From Mucilaginibacter ginsenosidivorax (GTDB lineage Bacteria; Bacteroidota; Bacteroidia; Sphingobacteriales; Sphingobacteriaceae), in the NCBI RefSeq assembly GCF_007971525.1, contig NZ_CP042437.1, positions 5,332,001-5,396,000 on the forward strand: a stretch of DNA of 64,000 nt, written 5' to 3'. Of this stretch, positions 9,365 to 19,477 are shown in pieces (positions within the stretch are counted from its first letter, which is position 1; the number at the start of each line of letters is the position of its first letter). The notes under the pieces were generated by a model. It saw only the letters and a list, made by a program, of their open reading frames with translations, made no database searches and had not been told where the DNA came from. The translations under genes and the position numbers were made by a program.

Positions 9365-12300
9365 ATGAAAATTTTTACAAAATTATCCCCATCACCGGGG
9401 GAAGTATTGCGTAGTGTCTTTGTTTTACTGTCAGTTGTTATTTTGGTTTTCAGCGTCAATAGCATATCATTGGCACAGAACGTTAACAATGCTTCTTTAT
9501 TTGAAGTATCCGGTCAGGTTGTTGCTGAGAATGGTGAAGCCCTTGTCGGGGTTACAGTAACCGAAAGAGGGACCAGTAAAGGCGCTGCTACCGATGTTAA
9601 CGGCAGATTCAAAATTAAAGTGAGCAGCGGTAACGCTGTTTTAACAGTAAGGTACATTGGCTACGCGGTTAAGGAGGTTCCTGTAAACAACAGCAGCATC
9701 TTGAAAATACAACTGAGCAACGATTCCAAGGCTTTGAACGAAGTTGTGGTTGTAGCGTACGGAACGCAGAGAAAAGGCGATATAACCGGTGCCGTAACAA
9801 CTATCAAAGCTACTGATGTAAAGGATCAGCCGGTAACCCAGTTCACGCAGAGCATCCAGGGAAAAACACCGGGCGTGCAGGTTAACCAAACTACCGGGAT
9901 ACCGGGGCAGGGCATACAGATCAGAATCCGTGGTGCGGCATCCTTCGGAACCGGTTCCCAGCCGTTATATGTGGTCGATGGTGTGCCTTTGGTCAGTGAT
10001 ATCAATAACATTAACCCGGATGAGATAGAAACCTTTACCATACTGAAGGATGCCTCTTCGACAGCTTTGTATGGTTCGAGAGCCGCGAATGGTGTAGTTA
10101 TTATTACCACCAAGCACGCTAAAGCGGGACAAAATTCATTAACTTTTAACGCTTTTTATGGTGTCCAAAGTGTTCCGCAAAAAGGGCGCCCGGATATGAT
10201 GAACGCTCAGGAGTTCGCGCAATACGAACAGGATGTGTTTGCGCAAAAAATCCTTTTGGGCCAGGCTACGAGTATCCCTGTTGAATATCAAAACCCGTCG
10301 CAGTACGCTGGTAAGGGGACAGATTGGTACAATGTTCTATTGCGTAATGCGCCGATTCAAAGCTATAACCTGTCTTTAAGCAGCGGGACTGAAAAATCAA
10401 CCACAACCGCTACGCTTGGTTTTCTGAACCAGGATGGTGTGCTTATCGCGTCAAACTACAAACGGTATTCCCTGCGTGTTAATTCAGAGTATAAGTTCAA
10501 CAGTAGAATTACCGTGGGTTTAAACGTAGCGCCGACATATGAGAAACTGGCGAATGGTAACAGCGATGGCAATATTTTTGGTGGCGGTATTATTCAAAAC
10601 GCAATAACCAGCTCGCCGATTTCACCTTATAAAAACCCGGATGGGTCCTTGCCTTTAACTTCTCAGTCTCCCGGTCTTTTTGGTAACCCCAATTGGTATA
10701 GAGTAGCAACCGAGGCTACAAATAACACCCAAAAGGGGCGTTTGTTGTCCAATGCCTATGCTAATTTTGAAATTATAAAAGATCTGAATTTCAAGACATC
10801 TTTGAATATTGACTATGTGAATGAACAAAACCAACAATGGAATCCGTCTACAACGGGAGGTTTATTTGCCCCGCCACCAATTGTAGCCAACGCCGGTACA
10901 TACAGCAGTATTTATTATTCATGGCTTGCAGAAAACACGCTAACTTATAAACATTCATTCGGTGATCATAATTTTGATGCACTGGTAGGTTATACCGCTC
11001 AGAAATATCATTCGGATTTTAACAGGGAATCGGGTTATGGTTTTCCAAATGATAACATATCGTCCTTAGCGGCTGCGACACAGTTTAATAATCCGCAATA
11101 CGATATCCAGGAATGGTCGCTGGCTTCCTTCGTTTCACGTTTAAATTACAATTACAAAAATAAATACCTGGTTTCTGCATCGTTCAGAAGAGACGGGTCG
11201 TCCAGGTTTGCTCCTAATACCAAATATGGTAATTTTCCGGCGGTATCAGTGGGCTGGAACGCTTCAGAAGAACCCTTCATGAAAAAGATCACAGCTGTAT
11301 CAGATCTTAAGCTGAGGGCGGGTTACGGCGTTAACGGTAATTTTAATATCCAGAATTATGGTTTTATACCTAATACCCAAACCAGTAATTATACTTTTAA
11401 CGGAGTTTTAACTCCCGGCACCTCTATTTCGAATATCGGGAATAATAATTTAAGCTGGGAAAAATCCAGGCAACTGGATATTGGCGCCGATTTCAGCATC
11501 CTTAACGGGCGTATAGCGGTGAGTTACGATTATTTTCGCAAAATCACCTCTTCGCTGCTGTACCAGATTAATGTGCCCCGCGAATCAGGTTTCTCCAGTA
11601 TATCTGATAATGTTGCCAAGCTGCGGTTTCAGGGCCATGAGTTTTCCATTAACAGCCAAAACCTTGTTGGTGCGCTCAAATGGTCAACAAATTTTAATAT
11701 CAGTTTTGTACGCAGCAAGATCCTGAATCTGGGCCCGTACGGCACCTCTTTGCCAAGAAATACCAACGGATCCAATATCGAGATGATAGGACAGCCCTTA
11801 GGCATGTTCTATGGCTATAAATTTATCGGTGTTTATAAAAATCAGCAGGATTTTGATAATTCAGCGAAATACCTGGGTAGCGACTCGCCGTCAGCCGTCG
11901 GAACAGTTAAGTATGCGGATATCAACGGAGACGGTGTGATTGATCTGAAAGATCAAACCTTTATTGGTAATCCGAATCCGGATTTCACCTACGGTATGAC
12001 CAATAACCTGTATTTCAAAAACTTTGATTTTGGCGTTACTGTATCAGGCGCTTACGGAGGCGACCTGCAAAACCGCACGTTAGAGTATACCCAGAACCTG
12101 GATGGTGTATTCAATGTAACCAAAGATGTTGCCAGGCGCTGGAAATCGCCTACAGATCCCGGGGACGGCGTGCATCCGAGAATTGTTGTAGGTACTGCCC
12201 TGGCCAGGTATACCAATTCCCGCTGGGTAACCGACGGCAGTTATCTTACCGTTAAGAATGTCACCTTGGGTTATACGATTCCGCTTAACAAAAACAATAA

Positions 12301-12484
12301 TTATATCAAGAGCATAAGGGTTTACACCGGCGCACAGCAACTGTTTGTGTTTACCAAATACAAAGGTGCCAACCCGGAAGTTAGCGGAGTTGAGGGCAGC
12401 AGCCCTTTGAATATCGGTATTGATAATACTTCTTACCCGGTGCCGCGCACCTTTAGCTTTGGTGTAAATGTTAATTTAAAATAA
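9365..12484 (+). CDS. SusC-like TonB-dependent outer-membrane receptor
   Basis: Complete 1039-residue SusC/RagA transporter. The signal peptide covers about residues 1-38 and ends in SISLAQ. A carboxypeptidase-D regulatory-like domain follows (about 50-125, with the typical GVTVTERGTSKGAATDVNGRF), then LNEVVVVAYGTQRK, the plug with LYVVDGVP and YGSRAANGVV, and a 22-strand-type barrel ending in VNVNLK. There is no STN domain, so regulation through an anti-sigma partner is not expected. The SusD partner starts 20 bases downstream. It is strongly similar along its whole length to the receptor at 1-2589; for instance, both carry SVPQKGRPDMM or KVPQKGRPDMM. The imported glycan is probably rhamnose-rich, judged from the enzymes that follow. 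Confidence 0.97.
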   Translation: MKIFTKLSPSPGEVLRSVFVLLSVVILVFSVNSISLAQNVNNASLFEVSGQVVAENGEALVGVTVTERGTSKGAATDVNGRFKIKVSSGNAVLTVRYIGYAVKEVPVNNSSILKIQLSNDSKALNEVVVVAYGTQRKGDITGAVTTIKATDVKDQPVTQFTQSIQGKTPGVQVNQTTGIPGQGIQIRIRGAASFGTGSQPLYVVDGVPLVSDINNINPDEIETFTILKDASSTALYGSRAANGVVIITTKHAKAGQNSLTFNAFYGVQSVPQKGRPDMMNAQEFAQYEQDVFAQKILLGQATSIPVEYQNPSQYAGKGTDWYNVLLRNAPIQSYNLSLSSGTEKSTTTATLGFLNQDGVLIASNYKRYSLRVNSEYKFNSRITVGLNVAPTYEKLANGNSDGNIFGGGIIQNAITSSPISPYKNPDGSLPLTSQSPGLFGNPNWYRVATEATNNTQKGRLLSNAYANFEIIKDLNFKTSLNIDYVNEQNQQWNPSTTGGLFAPPPIVANAGTYSSIYYSWLAENTLTYKHSFGDHNFDALVGYTAQKYHSDFNRESGYGFPNDNISSLAAATQFNNPQYDIQEWSLASFVSRLNYNYKNKYLVSASFRRDGSSRFAPNTKYGNFPAVSVGWNASEEPFMKKITAVSDLKLRAGYGVNGNFNIQNYGFIPNTQTSNYTFNGVLTPGTSISNIGNNNLSWEKSRQLDIGADFSILNGRIAVSYDYFRKITSSLLYQINVPRESGFSSISDNVAKLRFQGHEFSINSQNLVGALKWSTNFNISFVRSKILNLGPYGTSLPRNTNGSNIEMIGQPLGMFYGYKFIGVYKNQQDFDNSAKYLGSDSPSAVGTVKYADINGDGVIDLKDQTFIGNPNPDFTYGMTNNLYFKNFDFGVTVSGAYGGDLQNRTLEYTQNLDGVFNVTKDVARRWKSPTDPGDGVHPRIVVGTALARYTNSRWVTDGSYLTVKNVTLGYTIPLNKNNNYIKSIRVYTGAQQLFVFTKYKGANPEVSGVEGSSPLNIGIDNTSYPVPRTFSFGVNVNLK

Positions 12485-12503
12485 AAGATATAATCATATA
12501 GTT

Positions 12504-13973
12504 ATGAAAGTCAGGATATTATTAACGGCGGTATTGGCATTAAGCTTATCCGCCTGCAAAAAGAGTTTTATTGAACTAGTGCCTAAAACAGTTGTAACTG
12601 AAGCAACTTTCTTTAAAACCGCCAACGACTATACCCAGGCCGTGGTTGGATCATATGCACCTCTGCGTAGTATATACGGCGACGCATATGTGATGGGCGA
12701 AATGCGTTCGGACAACGCCACTTATTTTGCCAGCCCGGGTTTGCAGGGTGGCCAGTTTAGCGATAAATGGAACATTTCAGGCTTTTTGGATATCGCAATC
12801 AATATGAACGGTTTGAACAAATATGCGAATTGCTATGTGGGCATAGCCCGTACCAACGCTATTTTAGACCGCATTGATCAATCAACCATTGATCCCGCTG
12901 TAAAAGCAAATCTAAAAGGGCAGGCGCAATTTTTGCGGTCCTTTTATTACTTTGAGCTGGTACAGTATTTTGGAGGTGTACCCCTGCACTTGAAAGAAGT
13001 TAACTCTGTAGCGGAAGCTTCTTTACCACGCTCTTCGGCAGCAGATGTGTATAAACAGATTATAGCAGATGCTACCAGCGCTGCAGGCTTATTGCCGGCC
13101 AAGCAAACTACCATCGGCATGGTTACCAAAGGCTCGGCTAAAACATTGCTTGGCTACGTTTACATGACCTTAAAGAGGTACCCCGAAGCTGAGGCCGCGT
13201 TGAAAGACGTCACCACTTTAGGCTACAGCCTCGTGCCTGATTATGCCAATATTTTTGCCAACCGCAATACCGTCGAATCCATTTTTGAAATACAATACTT
13301 AGCCGGACCGCAAGGACAGCAAAATAATTTTGCATTTCAGTTTGCGCCAAATATTTCAAACGTAAAAAACATTTTAGGCGTGTCAGGAGATAATAAGACG
13401 ACCGGGGGCTGGAACAAACCTACCCCGGATTTAATTGCCGCCTACGAAACAGGAGATACGCGTAAGGCCGCTTCAATAGCCTTTAGCTACGTGGATGGCG
13501 ATGGTAATACCGTAAATGATACCTATTGCAAAAAGTACACTCACGGGCCTTATGCAACCTTTAATAATTGCGGTGATGACTGGATAGTTTACCGCTATGC
13601 AGATGTTCTACTGCTGCTGGCGGAATGTTTAAACGAAGAAGGTAAACCGGGGGAGGCTATTCCTTACCTTAATCAGGTTAGGGCACGGGCCGGCTTACTG
13701 CCGACAACGGCAGCAAGCCAGGTAGATCTGCGCGCGGCGGTTGCCAAAGAACGCAGGGTTGAACTGGCTTTTGAAAATCACCGCTGGCTGGATCTTGTTC
13801 GGACAGGACAGGCTATCAGCGTCATGACCGCGTTTGGGGTTAAAATTAAACAGCAGGAACCTTACCTGCCTGCCAGTGCTTACACCAATATCACAGCAAG
13901 CCGCTTCATTTTCCCCATACCTCAATCAGAGATCGATATCAATCATCAGCTTACGCAAAATCCGGGATATTGA
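12504..13973 (+). CDS. SusD/RagB-family glycan-binding lipoprotein
   Basis: 489-residue SusD partner of the preceding receptor. Lipobox LSAC places the lipidated Cys at residue 18. SusD motifs include FLRSFYYFELVQYFGG, the TPR-like KGSAKTLLGYVYMTLKRYPEA, and the C-terminal RRVELAFENHRWLDLVRTGQA. It has the same length as the SusD at 2619-4088 and shares blocks such as VRARAGL. A strong terminator follows within 30 bases, so the SusC-SusD pair can be transcribed as a two-gene unit, with the enzymes downstream made by read-through or from another promoter. Confidence 0.95.
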   Translation: MKVRILLTAVLALSLSACKKSFIELVPKTVVTEATFFKTANDYTQAVVGSYAPLRSIYGDAYVMGEMRSDNATYFASPGLQGGQFSDKWNISGFLDIAINMNGLNKYANCYVGIARTNAILDRIDQSTIDPAVKANLKGQAQFLRSFYYFELVQYFGGVPLHLKEVNSVAEASLPRSSAADVYKQIIADATSAAGLLPAKQTTIGMVTKGSAKTLLGYVYMTLKRYPEAEAALKDVTTLGYSLVPDYANIFANRNTVESIFEIQYLAGPQGQQNNFAFQFAPNISNVKNILGVSGDNKTTGGWNKPTPDLIAAYETGDTRKAASIAFSYVDGDGNTVNDTYCKKYTHGPYATFNNCGDDWIVYRYADVLLLLAECLNEEGKPGEAIPYLNQVRARAGLLPTTAASQVDLRAAVAKERRVELAFENHRWLDLVRTGQAISVMTAFGVKIKQQEPYLPASAYTNITASRFIFPIPQSEIDINHQLTQNPGY

Positions 13974-14000
13974 TATGGGTTTATTTGGTTAATAATGGTT

Positions 14001-14031
14001 AGAGTATGGCCTTAGGGCCATGCTCTTTTTT
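14001..14031 (+). terminator. Rho-independent terminator after the second SusD
   Basis: AGAGTATGGCC (14001-14011) pairs with GGCCATGCTCT (14016-14026) through 11 positions including one G-T pair, around the loop TTAG, and runs into a T-tract at 14026-14031. This is a textbook intrinsic terminator, between SusD and the GH106 gene. Confidence 0.88.
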
Positions 14032-14075
14032 AAATTACAATTGCAAAACGCATATCAGGCTACTAATCATATATA

Positions 14076-16619
14076 ATGAGACTATTTTACAAAACGACTC
14101 CATCTGCCGCATTTAAACCGGTTTTACACCTGCTGTTAATTAATCTTATTTGTTTTAGCGTCAGCGCGCAAAAGCGGCCTGCTCAACCGGTGGCCCAGGC
14201 TTTGGTACCTTCAGATCCGGCAGAGGTATTTAATCATCCTCCGCAAAGTGCCGGTCCAGGTGTGTTATGGATGTGGATGGGAGCGAACCTGAGTAAAAAA
14301 GGCATTACCAAAGATTTGGAGGCGCTGAAGAAGGAAGGCTTTACCAGTACTACTATGTTTAGCCTTGCTGATGTTACTACGCCCTGGGCCGGTAATATTA
14401 ATAAAGGCCCGACTCCGGAGCTTATTTCCTGGACAGAGCCATGGTGGAAGCTGGTACGTCATGCCGCTGAAGAATCAAAAAGGCTCGGAATGGATTTCGG
14501 GATGTTTAACGGGCCGGGATATGAATCGAGCGGCGGGCCGTGGATTTCGCCGGAAATGTCAATGCAGGAGATTTGCTGGTCTACAGATACACTTTCGGGA
14601 GACAGGCACATAGACCTGGTTTTAAAACGGCCTAAAGTAAAACTGCGCGGCCATACACCATACCCTGTTTATAATCCCAACACCGGGTTGGTGGAAATTC
14701 CGGAAATAGCCTCAAGACAAACTTATTATAAAGACATCGCTGTGCTGGCTATTCCGGCCAACGGTGTAGTGCCATTAAATAAGGTGATAGACCTCAGCGC
14801 TAAAATGCAACCTGACGGCCAGCTCAACTGGGATGTGCCTCCGGGAAAGTGGATCATTTACAGGTTTGGTCATACTACTACGGGGACCTTGATCCAGCCT
14901 GCGCAATGGCAGGCTACTGGTCTTGAATGCGACAAAATGAGTAGGGAAGCCGTAAACTTTCACATGGATCATGTGGTGGGTGAAATTCAAAAACATCTGG
15001 GTGATCTGGTAGGTACCGGATTTAAAAGCGTTCATTTTGATAGCTATGAAGCCGGCTATCCCACGTGGACCCCAAAAATGAAAGAAGAGTTTGCTGCAAG
15101 AAGGGGGTATGATCTTACACCATACCTGCCGACTTTCGCCGGACGGGTAATCGGAGCAGACGGGCGCGACTCTGTTTTATTCGCAAAGGATTTTGATGTT
15201 ACAGTAAAAGACCTGTACCGCGATGTTTATTTCGCTACTGTGGCCAAAAAATTACGTGAGGCCAACCTGACTTTTTTATGTGAGCCATATGGCGGCCCAT
15301 GGCGACAGGATGAAGTCATGCCCTATGTAGGCACCGTTATGACCGAGTTCTGGACGTTTGGCGGCAACTATTCGCCTTATGAACTGGTTCCCACCGTAGC
15401 TGCTTTAAGGCGATCGGGACAGAATATAATCGAAGCAGAGGCCTTTACCAGTGACCCGAGGGATGCTAAATGGGACGAAACCCCGGAATGGTTAAAACCC
15501 ATGGGCGATGCTGCTTTTTGCGATGGGGTAAACCGCATGGTGATACACCGTTTTGTGCAACAACCCTGGGACGATAAATATAAACCGGGATTAACCATGG
15601 GAGAATGGGGTACCCATTTCGACCGTACCCAAACCTGGTGGGAGCCAGGTAAAGCCATGGTTGAGTATTGGACCCGGTGCCAGGCTTTATTGCAATGGGG
15701 TGGAATCGCAGCGCCTTCCGCGAACGATTTTATAGCAAAAGATGTTACCGGTAAAATAACGGTGAGGCACATCCACCGCAAACGTCTTCATACAGATGTA
15801 TATTTTGTAGCTAACGTATCGCGCAATGCGGGTACCGCGGTTTGCAGTTTTAATGTGACAGGCATGCAGCCAGAATTATGGGACCCGGTGACCGGAACTA
15901 TGCGAGATTTGCCACAGTTTACGACAGAAGGCGTGAACACTGCAATCACACTTGATTTTGATAAGGCGCAAAGTTTTTTTATTGTATTCCGCAAAAAGGT
16001 TACAAATTCAACTCCTTTAACTGAAGATAATTTCCCTGCCCGAAAAGAGGCTTTAACAATTACAGGAAACTGGCAGGTTAAATTTGATGAGAAATGGGGA
16101 GGTCCGGTAGCGCCCGTAATGTTTACCTCTCTGCAGGATTGGACTTTGCAGCAAAATCCCGGTATCAAATATTACAGCGGTACCGCCGTTTATAAAAAAA
16201 ACTTTGACCTTCCTGCCGGTTCAGCTGCCCTGGCTTCGGATACCTGGATTGATTTGGGTAATGTAAAAAACATCGCACATGTTTTAATTAATGACAAAGA
16301 TCTTGGCGTAGCCTGGACTGCACCATGGAACGTGAAGATTCCCGCCGGTTTGCTTAAAAAGAGCGGAAATAAACTGGTAATTGAAGTTACTAATGTATGG
16401 GCCAACCGGTTAATAGGCGATGAACAGGAACCCGCAGATTGCGAGTGGCTGCCAGGGCACAGAGAGGGCCGTTTTTTAAAAGAATTTCCCGACTGGTTCC
16501 TAAATAACAAACCAAGACCATCAAAAGGGAGGTTCTGTTTTACTACCTGGAATTATTTTGATAAAAATTCTCCCTTACTCGCTTCCGGTTTAATGGGACC
16601 CGTACGAATCATGCAATAA
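14076..16619 (+). CDS. GH106 alpha-L-rhamnosidase
   Basis: 847-residue secreted enzyme of glycoside hydrolase family 106, which removes alpha-L-rhamnose with inversion and needs calcium. A signal peptide ends near residue 31 (FSVSAQ). The family signature WMWMGANLSKKGITKDL and FNGPGYESSGGPWI (144-157) is present, followed by a TIM-barrel core with FLCEPYGGPW (Glu403) and IIEAEAF (Glu453/Glu455), which contain the most likely catalytic or calcium-binding carboxylates. The C-terminal part is a galactose-binding-like beta-sandwich with WIDLGNVKNIAHVLIN and TNVWANRLIGDEQ. It precedes a GH78 rhamnosidase by 22 bases; two rhamnosidase families together suggest two rhamnosyl linkages in the substrate. 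Assignment of individual catalytic residues is by position only. Confidence 0.92.
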   Translation: MRLFYKTTPSAAFKPVLHLLLINLICFSVSAQKRPAQPVAQALVPSDPAEVFNHPPQSAGPGVLWMWMGANLSKKGITKDLEALKKEGFTSTTMFSLADVTTPWAGNINKGPTPELISWTEPWWKLVRHAAEESKRLGMDFGMFNGPGYESSGGPWISPEMSMQEICWSTDTLSGDRHIDLVLKRPKVKLRGHTPYPVYNPNTGLVEIPEIASRQTYYKDIAVLAIPANGVVPLNKVIDLSAKMQPDGQLNWDVPPGKWIIYRFGHTTTGTLIQPAQWQATGLECDKMSREAVNFHMDHVVGEIQKHLGDLVGTGFKSVHFDSYEAGYPTWTPKMKEEFAARRGYDLTPYLPTFAGRVIGADGRDSVLFAKDFDVTVKDLYRDVYFATVAKKLREANLTFLCEPYGGPWRQDEVMPYVGTVMTEFWTFGGNYSPYELVPTVAALRRSGQNIIEAEAFTSDPRDAKWDETPEWLKPMGDAAFCDGVNRMVIHRFVQQPWDDKYKPGLTMGEWGTHFDRTQTWWEPGKAMVEYWTRCQALLQWGGIAAPSANDFIAKDVTGKITVRHIHRKRLHTDVYFVANVSRNAGTAVCSFNVTGMQPELWDPVTGTMRDLPQFTTEGVNTAITLDFDKAQSFFIVFRKKVTNSTPLTEDNFPARKEALTITGNWQVKFDEKWGGPVAPVMFTSLQDWTLQQNPGIKYYSGTAVYKKNFDLPAGSAALASDTWIDLGNVKNIAHVLINDKDLGVAWTAPWNVKIPAGLLKKSGNKLVIEVTNVWANRLIGDEQEPADCEWLPGHREGRFLKEFPDWFLNNKPRPSKGRFCFTTWNYFDKNSPLLASGLMGPVRIMQ

Positions 16620-16641
16620 TAAATTATAAGTTAACTTAACA

Positions 16642-19419
16642 ATGATGCTTAATTTCTGTTACAAAGCCTTTGCCTTCTGTTTGTTAGTTTTCGTTTCTTT
16701 TAAAGCCGACGCGCAAGTCGGGGTATATTCCTTAAAATGTGAATACAAAGATTATCCGGTCGGTTTAGAAAATCAAAAGCCACGTTTGGGCTGGATGTTA
16801 TCATCAAAGCAACGCGGTTGTTTGCAAACAGCTTACCGGGTGCTTGTTGCTGATGATTCGTTACAGCTGCAAAAGAATACCGGTAACATCTGGGACTCCG
16901 GCAAAGTGCGCTCTGATCAGTCGATCCAGGTAGGTTTTGCAGGAAAAAAACTCTTAGCTGTAAAAACGTATTATTGGAAGGTCATGGTTTGGGACAATCA
17001 TAGCCGCGTATCTGGCTGGAGCAAACCAGCGAAATGGCAAATGGGTTTATTAAATGCTGATGACTGGAATGGTGCTCAATGGATAGGTTACAATAAAATG
17101 CCCGATTCGCTTCTTATTGTACCCGCCATAGATAATCCCGGGGACAGCAGGTGGAATAAAGGCAATGATATTCTGCCCCTGGTGCGAAAAGAATTTAAAA
17201 TAATCAAGCAGGTTAAAAAAGCTACTGTTTTTATAACCGGGCTGGGGCAATTTGAATTAAGCTTAAATGGAAAAAAAATAGGAGATCACTTTTTAGATCC
17301 CGGCTGGACACAATATTCCAAACATGCTTTATATGTGACTTTTGACATCACCAGCCAATTGAAAACAGGCAATAACGTATTTGGTGTAATGCTTGGCAAC
17401 GGCTTTTATTACGTGCCCGGCGACAGGTATCATAAACTTAAAAGTGCATACGGTTATCCCAAAATGATTTGCCGTACCGTCATTGAATATACCGATGGTA
17501 CAATTGGCAATATCATCAGTGATGGCAATTGGAAAACTGCTCCTGGTCCGGTTACTTTCTCCAGTATTTATGGCGGTGAAGATTATGATGCCAGGCTGGC
17601 GCAGCAAGGCTGGGATATGCCCGGTTTTAACGATCGTGAATTTAAACAGGCGGTTATTGTTGACGGGCCGCCATTGCTGGAGTCGCAACAGGAAGAACCA
17701 CTAAAAATACTTGATGAATTTGGCGTAAAAAAACTTACGCAGCCTAAACCCGGGGTATGGGTTTATGATATGGGCCAAAACGCGTCTGCTATTCCATTTA
17801 TAAAGGTGACAGGCAAACGCGGTGCGGTGGTAAAAATAACGCCCGCCGAACTATTGGACGATAAGGGTATGGCACTGCAGACTGCTGTGGGAGCCCCGGT
17901 TTATTTTAACTATACACTTAGAGGTAAAGGTGAAGAAGCATGGCATCCGCAATTTATGTATTACGGGTTCAGGTATATCCAGGTGGAAGGCGCAGTGCCC
18001 GATAAAGAGAAGAACACAACAGGCTTACCTATTATTACCGGTATCAAAAGCTTACACACCAGAAACGCGGCAGCTACCATCGGCACCTTCAATTGTTCCA
18101 ATGAACTGTTTAATAAAACATTCAAACTGATAGATTGGGCCATCAGGAGCAACACCGTAAGTGTTTTTACTGATTGCCCGCACCGCGAAAAACTCGGCTG
18201 GCTGGAAGAGGCGCATTTGGTTGGTAGTTCCATTCGCTATAATTATGATATTGCAACCTTGTGTCGAAAAGTAATCCGGGATATGATCCATTCACAAACA
18301 AACGATGGCTTAATTCCTGATATAGCGCCTGAATATGTGCAGTTTGGCGGCGGCTTTCGTGATTCGCCAGAATGGGGCAGCAACGGCGTAATTATGCCAT
18401 GGTATGTCTACCAGTGGTATGGCGACGAAGAAGTGCTGAAAGAAAGCTATGATATGATGACCCGTTACGTAGCCTATCTTGAAAAGAAATCAAAAAATCA
18501 CATCCTGTATTTTGGTTTGGGTGATTGGTATGATATCGGTCCGAGGGATCTTGGGCCGTCACAGCTGACGCCTGGTGGGATTACAAGTACGGCAATTTAT
18601 TATTACGATCTTACTTTGATCTCAAAAATTGCCAGGATCATAGATAAAGATGATGATGCAAAAAAATATGAAGCTTTAAGCGCCGAAGTTAAAAAGGCTT
18701 ATAACGATACTTTTTATCATAAGCAAACTTACCAGTATGGTTCAGGCAGCCAAACTGCCAACGCGATATCCATATTTATGGGCCTGGCTGATGAGGCTGA
18801 CAAGCCAAAAGTGCTGGCCAACCTTATTAAGGATATCCGGAGCCATAACAACGGCATTACCGCAGGAGATATAGGCTACAGGTACCTGCTGAGAGTGTTG
18901 GATGAGGCTGGCCGCTCTGATGTGATCTTTGATATGAATAACCGTTCAGATGTGCCCGGATATGGTTACCAGATAGCGCAAGGGGCAACCTCGCTTACCG
19001 AATCATGGCAGGGTAACAGGATATCATCCAACAACCACTTTATGCTGGGCCATTTAATGGAATGGTTTTACAGCGGTTTGGGTGGTGTAGCTGCTGATAC
19101 AGGATCAACTGCTTTTAAACATATCATCTTCAGGCCCGAACCCATAGGCGATGTGAAAAAGGCGAAAGTGAAGTTTTTATCGCCCTATGGCACAATAGCT
19201 AATGAATGGACAAAAACTGACCAGTCATTTGTGATGAACGTAATTATACCTGCCAATACCCGGTCAACAATTTATTTGCCTGCCAAAGCAGGCAGCGTTA
19301 TTACCGAGTCTGGCAAAAATGTAAAAAACAACAATAATATCAGCTTTATAAAATTTGAAAACGGCAAGGCCGTATTAGAGGTGGGCGCTGGTAAATATTC
19401 TTTTACCGTAAATAATTAG
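16642..19419 (+). CDS. GH78 alpha-L-rhamnosidase
   Basis: 925-residue alpha-L-rhamnosidase with a signal peptide ending at about residue 25 (FKADAQ). Domains: N-terminal fibronectin-like module (LKCEYKDYPVGLENQKPRLGW), jelly-roll around GQFELSLNGKKIGD, (alpha/alpha)6 barrel, C-terminal sandwich. The acid cluster TDCPHREKLGWLEE begins at Asp511 and the general-base motif TSLTESW gives Glu787. It lacks the discoidin-like insert of the GH78 at 4176-7424 and is shorter by about 160 residues. It follows GH106 by 22 bases and is followed by a permease gene, an order that explains the fused scar at 30388-30735. Probably periplasmic or outer-membrane bound. Confidence 0.94.
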   Translation: MMLNFCYKAFAFCLLVFVSFKADAQVGVYSLKCEYKDYPVGLENQKPRLGWMLSSKQRGCLQTAYRVLVADDSLQLQKNTGNIWDSGKVRSDQSIQVGFAGKKLLAVKTYYWKVMVWDNHSRVSGWSKPAKWQMGLLNADDWNGAQWIGYNKMPDSLLIVPAIDNPGDSRWNKGNDILPLVRKEFKIIKQVKKATVFITGLGQFELSLNGKKIGDHFLDPGWTQYSKHALYVTFDITSQLKTGNNVFGVMLGNGFYYVPGDRYHKLKSAYGYPKMICRTVIEYTDGTIGNIISDGNWKTAPGPVTFSSIYGGEDYDARLAQQGWDMPGFNDREFKQAVIVDGPPLLESQQEEPLKILDEFGVKKLTQPKPGVWVYDMGQNASAIPFIKVTGKRGAVVKITPAELLDDKGMALQTAVGAPVYFNYTLRGKGEEAWHPQFMYYGFRYIQVEGAVPDKEKNTTGLPIITGIKSLHTRNAAATIGTFNCSNELFNKTFKLIDWAIRSNTVSVFTDCPHREKLGWLEEAHLVGSSIRYNYDIATLCRKVIRDMIHSQTNDGLIPDIAPEYVQFGGGFRDSPEWGSNGVIMPWYVYQWYGDEEVLKESYDMMTRYVAYLEKKSKNHILYFGLGDWYDIGPRDLGPSQLTPGGITSTAIYYYDLTLISKIARIIDKDDDAKKYEALSAEVKKAYNDTFYHKQTYQYGSGSQTANAISIFMGLADEADKPKVLANLIKDIRSHNNGITAGDIGYRYLLRVLDEAGRSDVIFDMNNRSDVPGYGYQIAQGATSLTESWQGNRISSNNHFMLGHLMEWFYSGLGGVAADTGSTAFKHIIFRPEPIGDVKKAKVKFLSPYGTIANEWTKTDQSFVMNVIIPANTRSTIYLPAKAGSVITESGKNVKNNNNISFIKFENGKAVLEVGAGKYSFTVNN

Positions 19420-19477
19420 TCGTTTGTTTCAGGTAAACATTAAAGATATATCTGCAATGGATTTAAAAATATAGCGT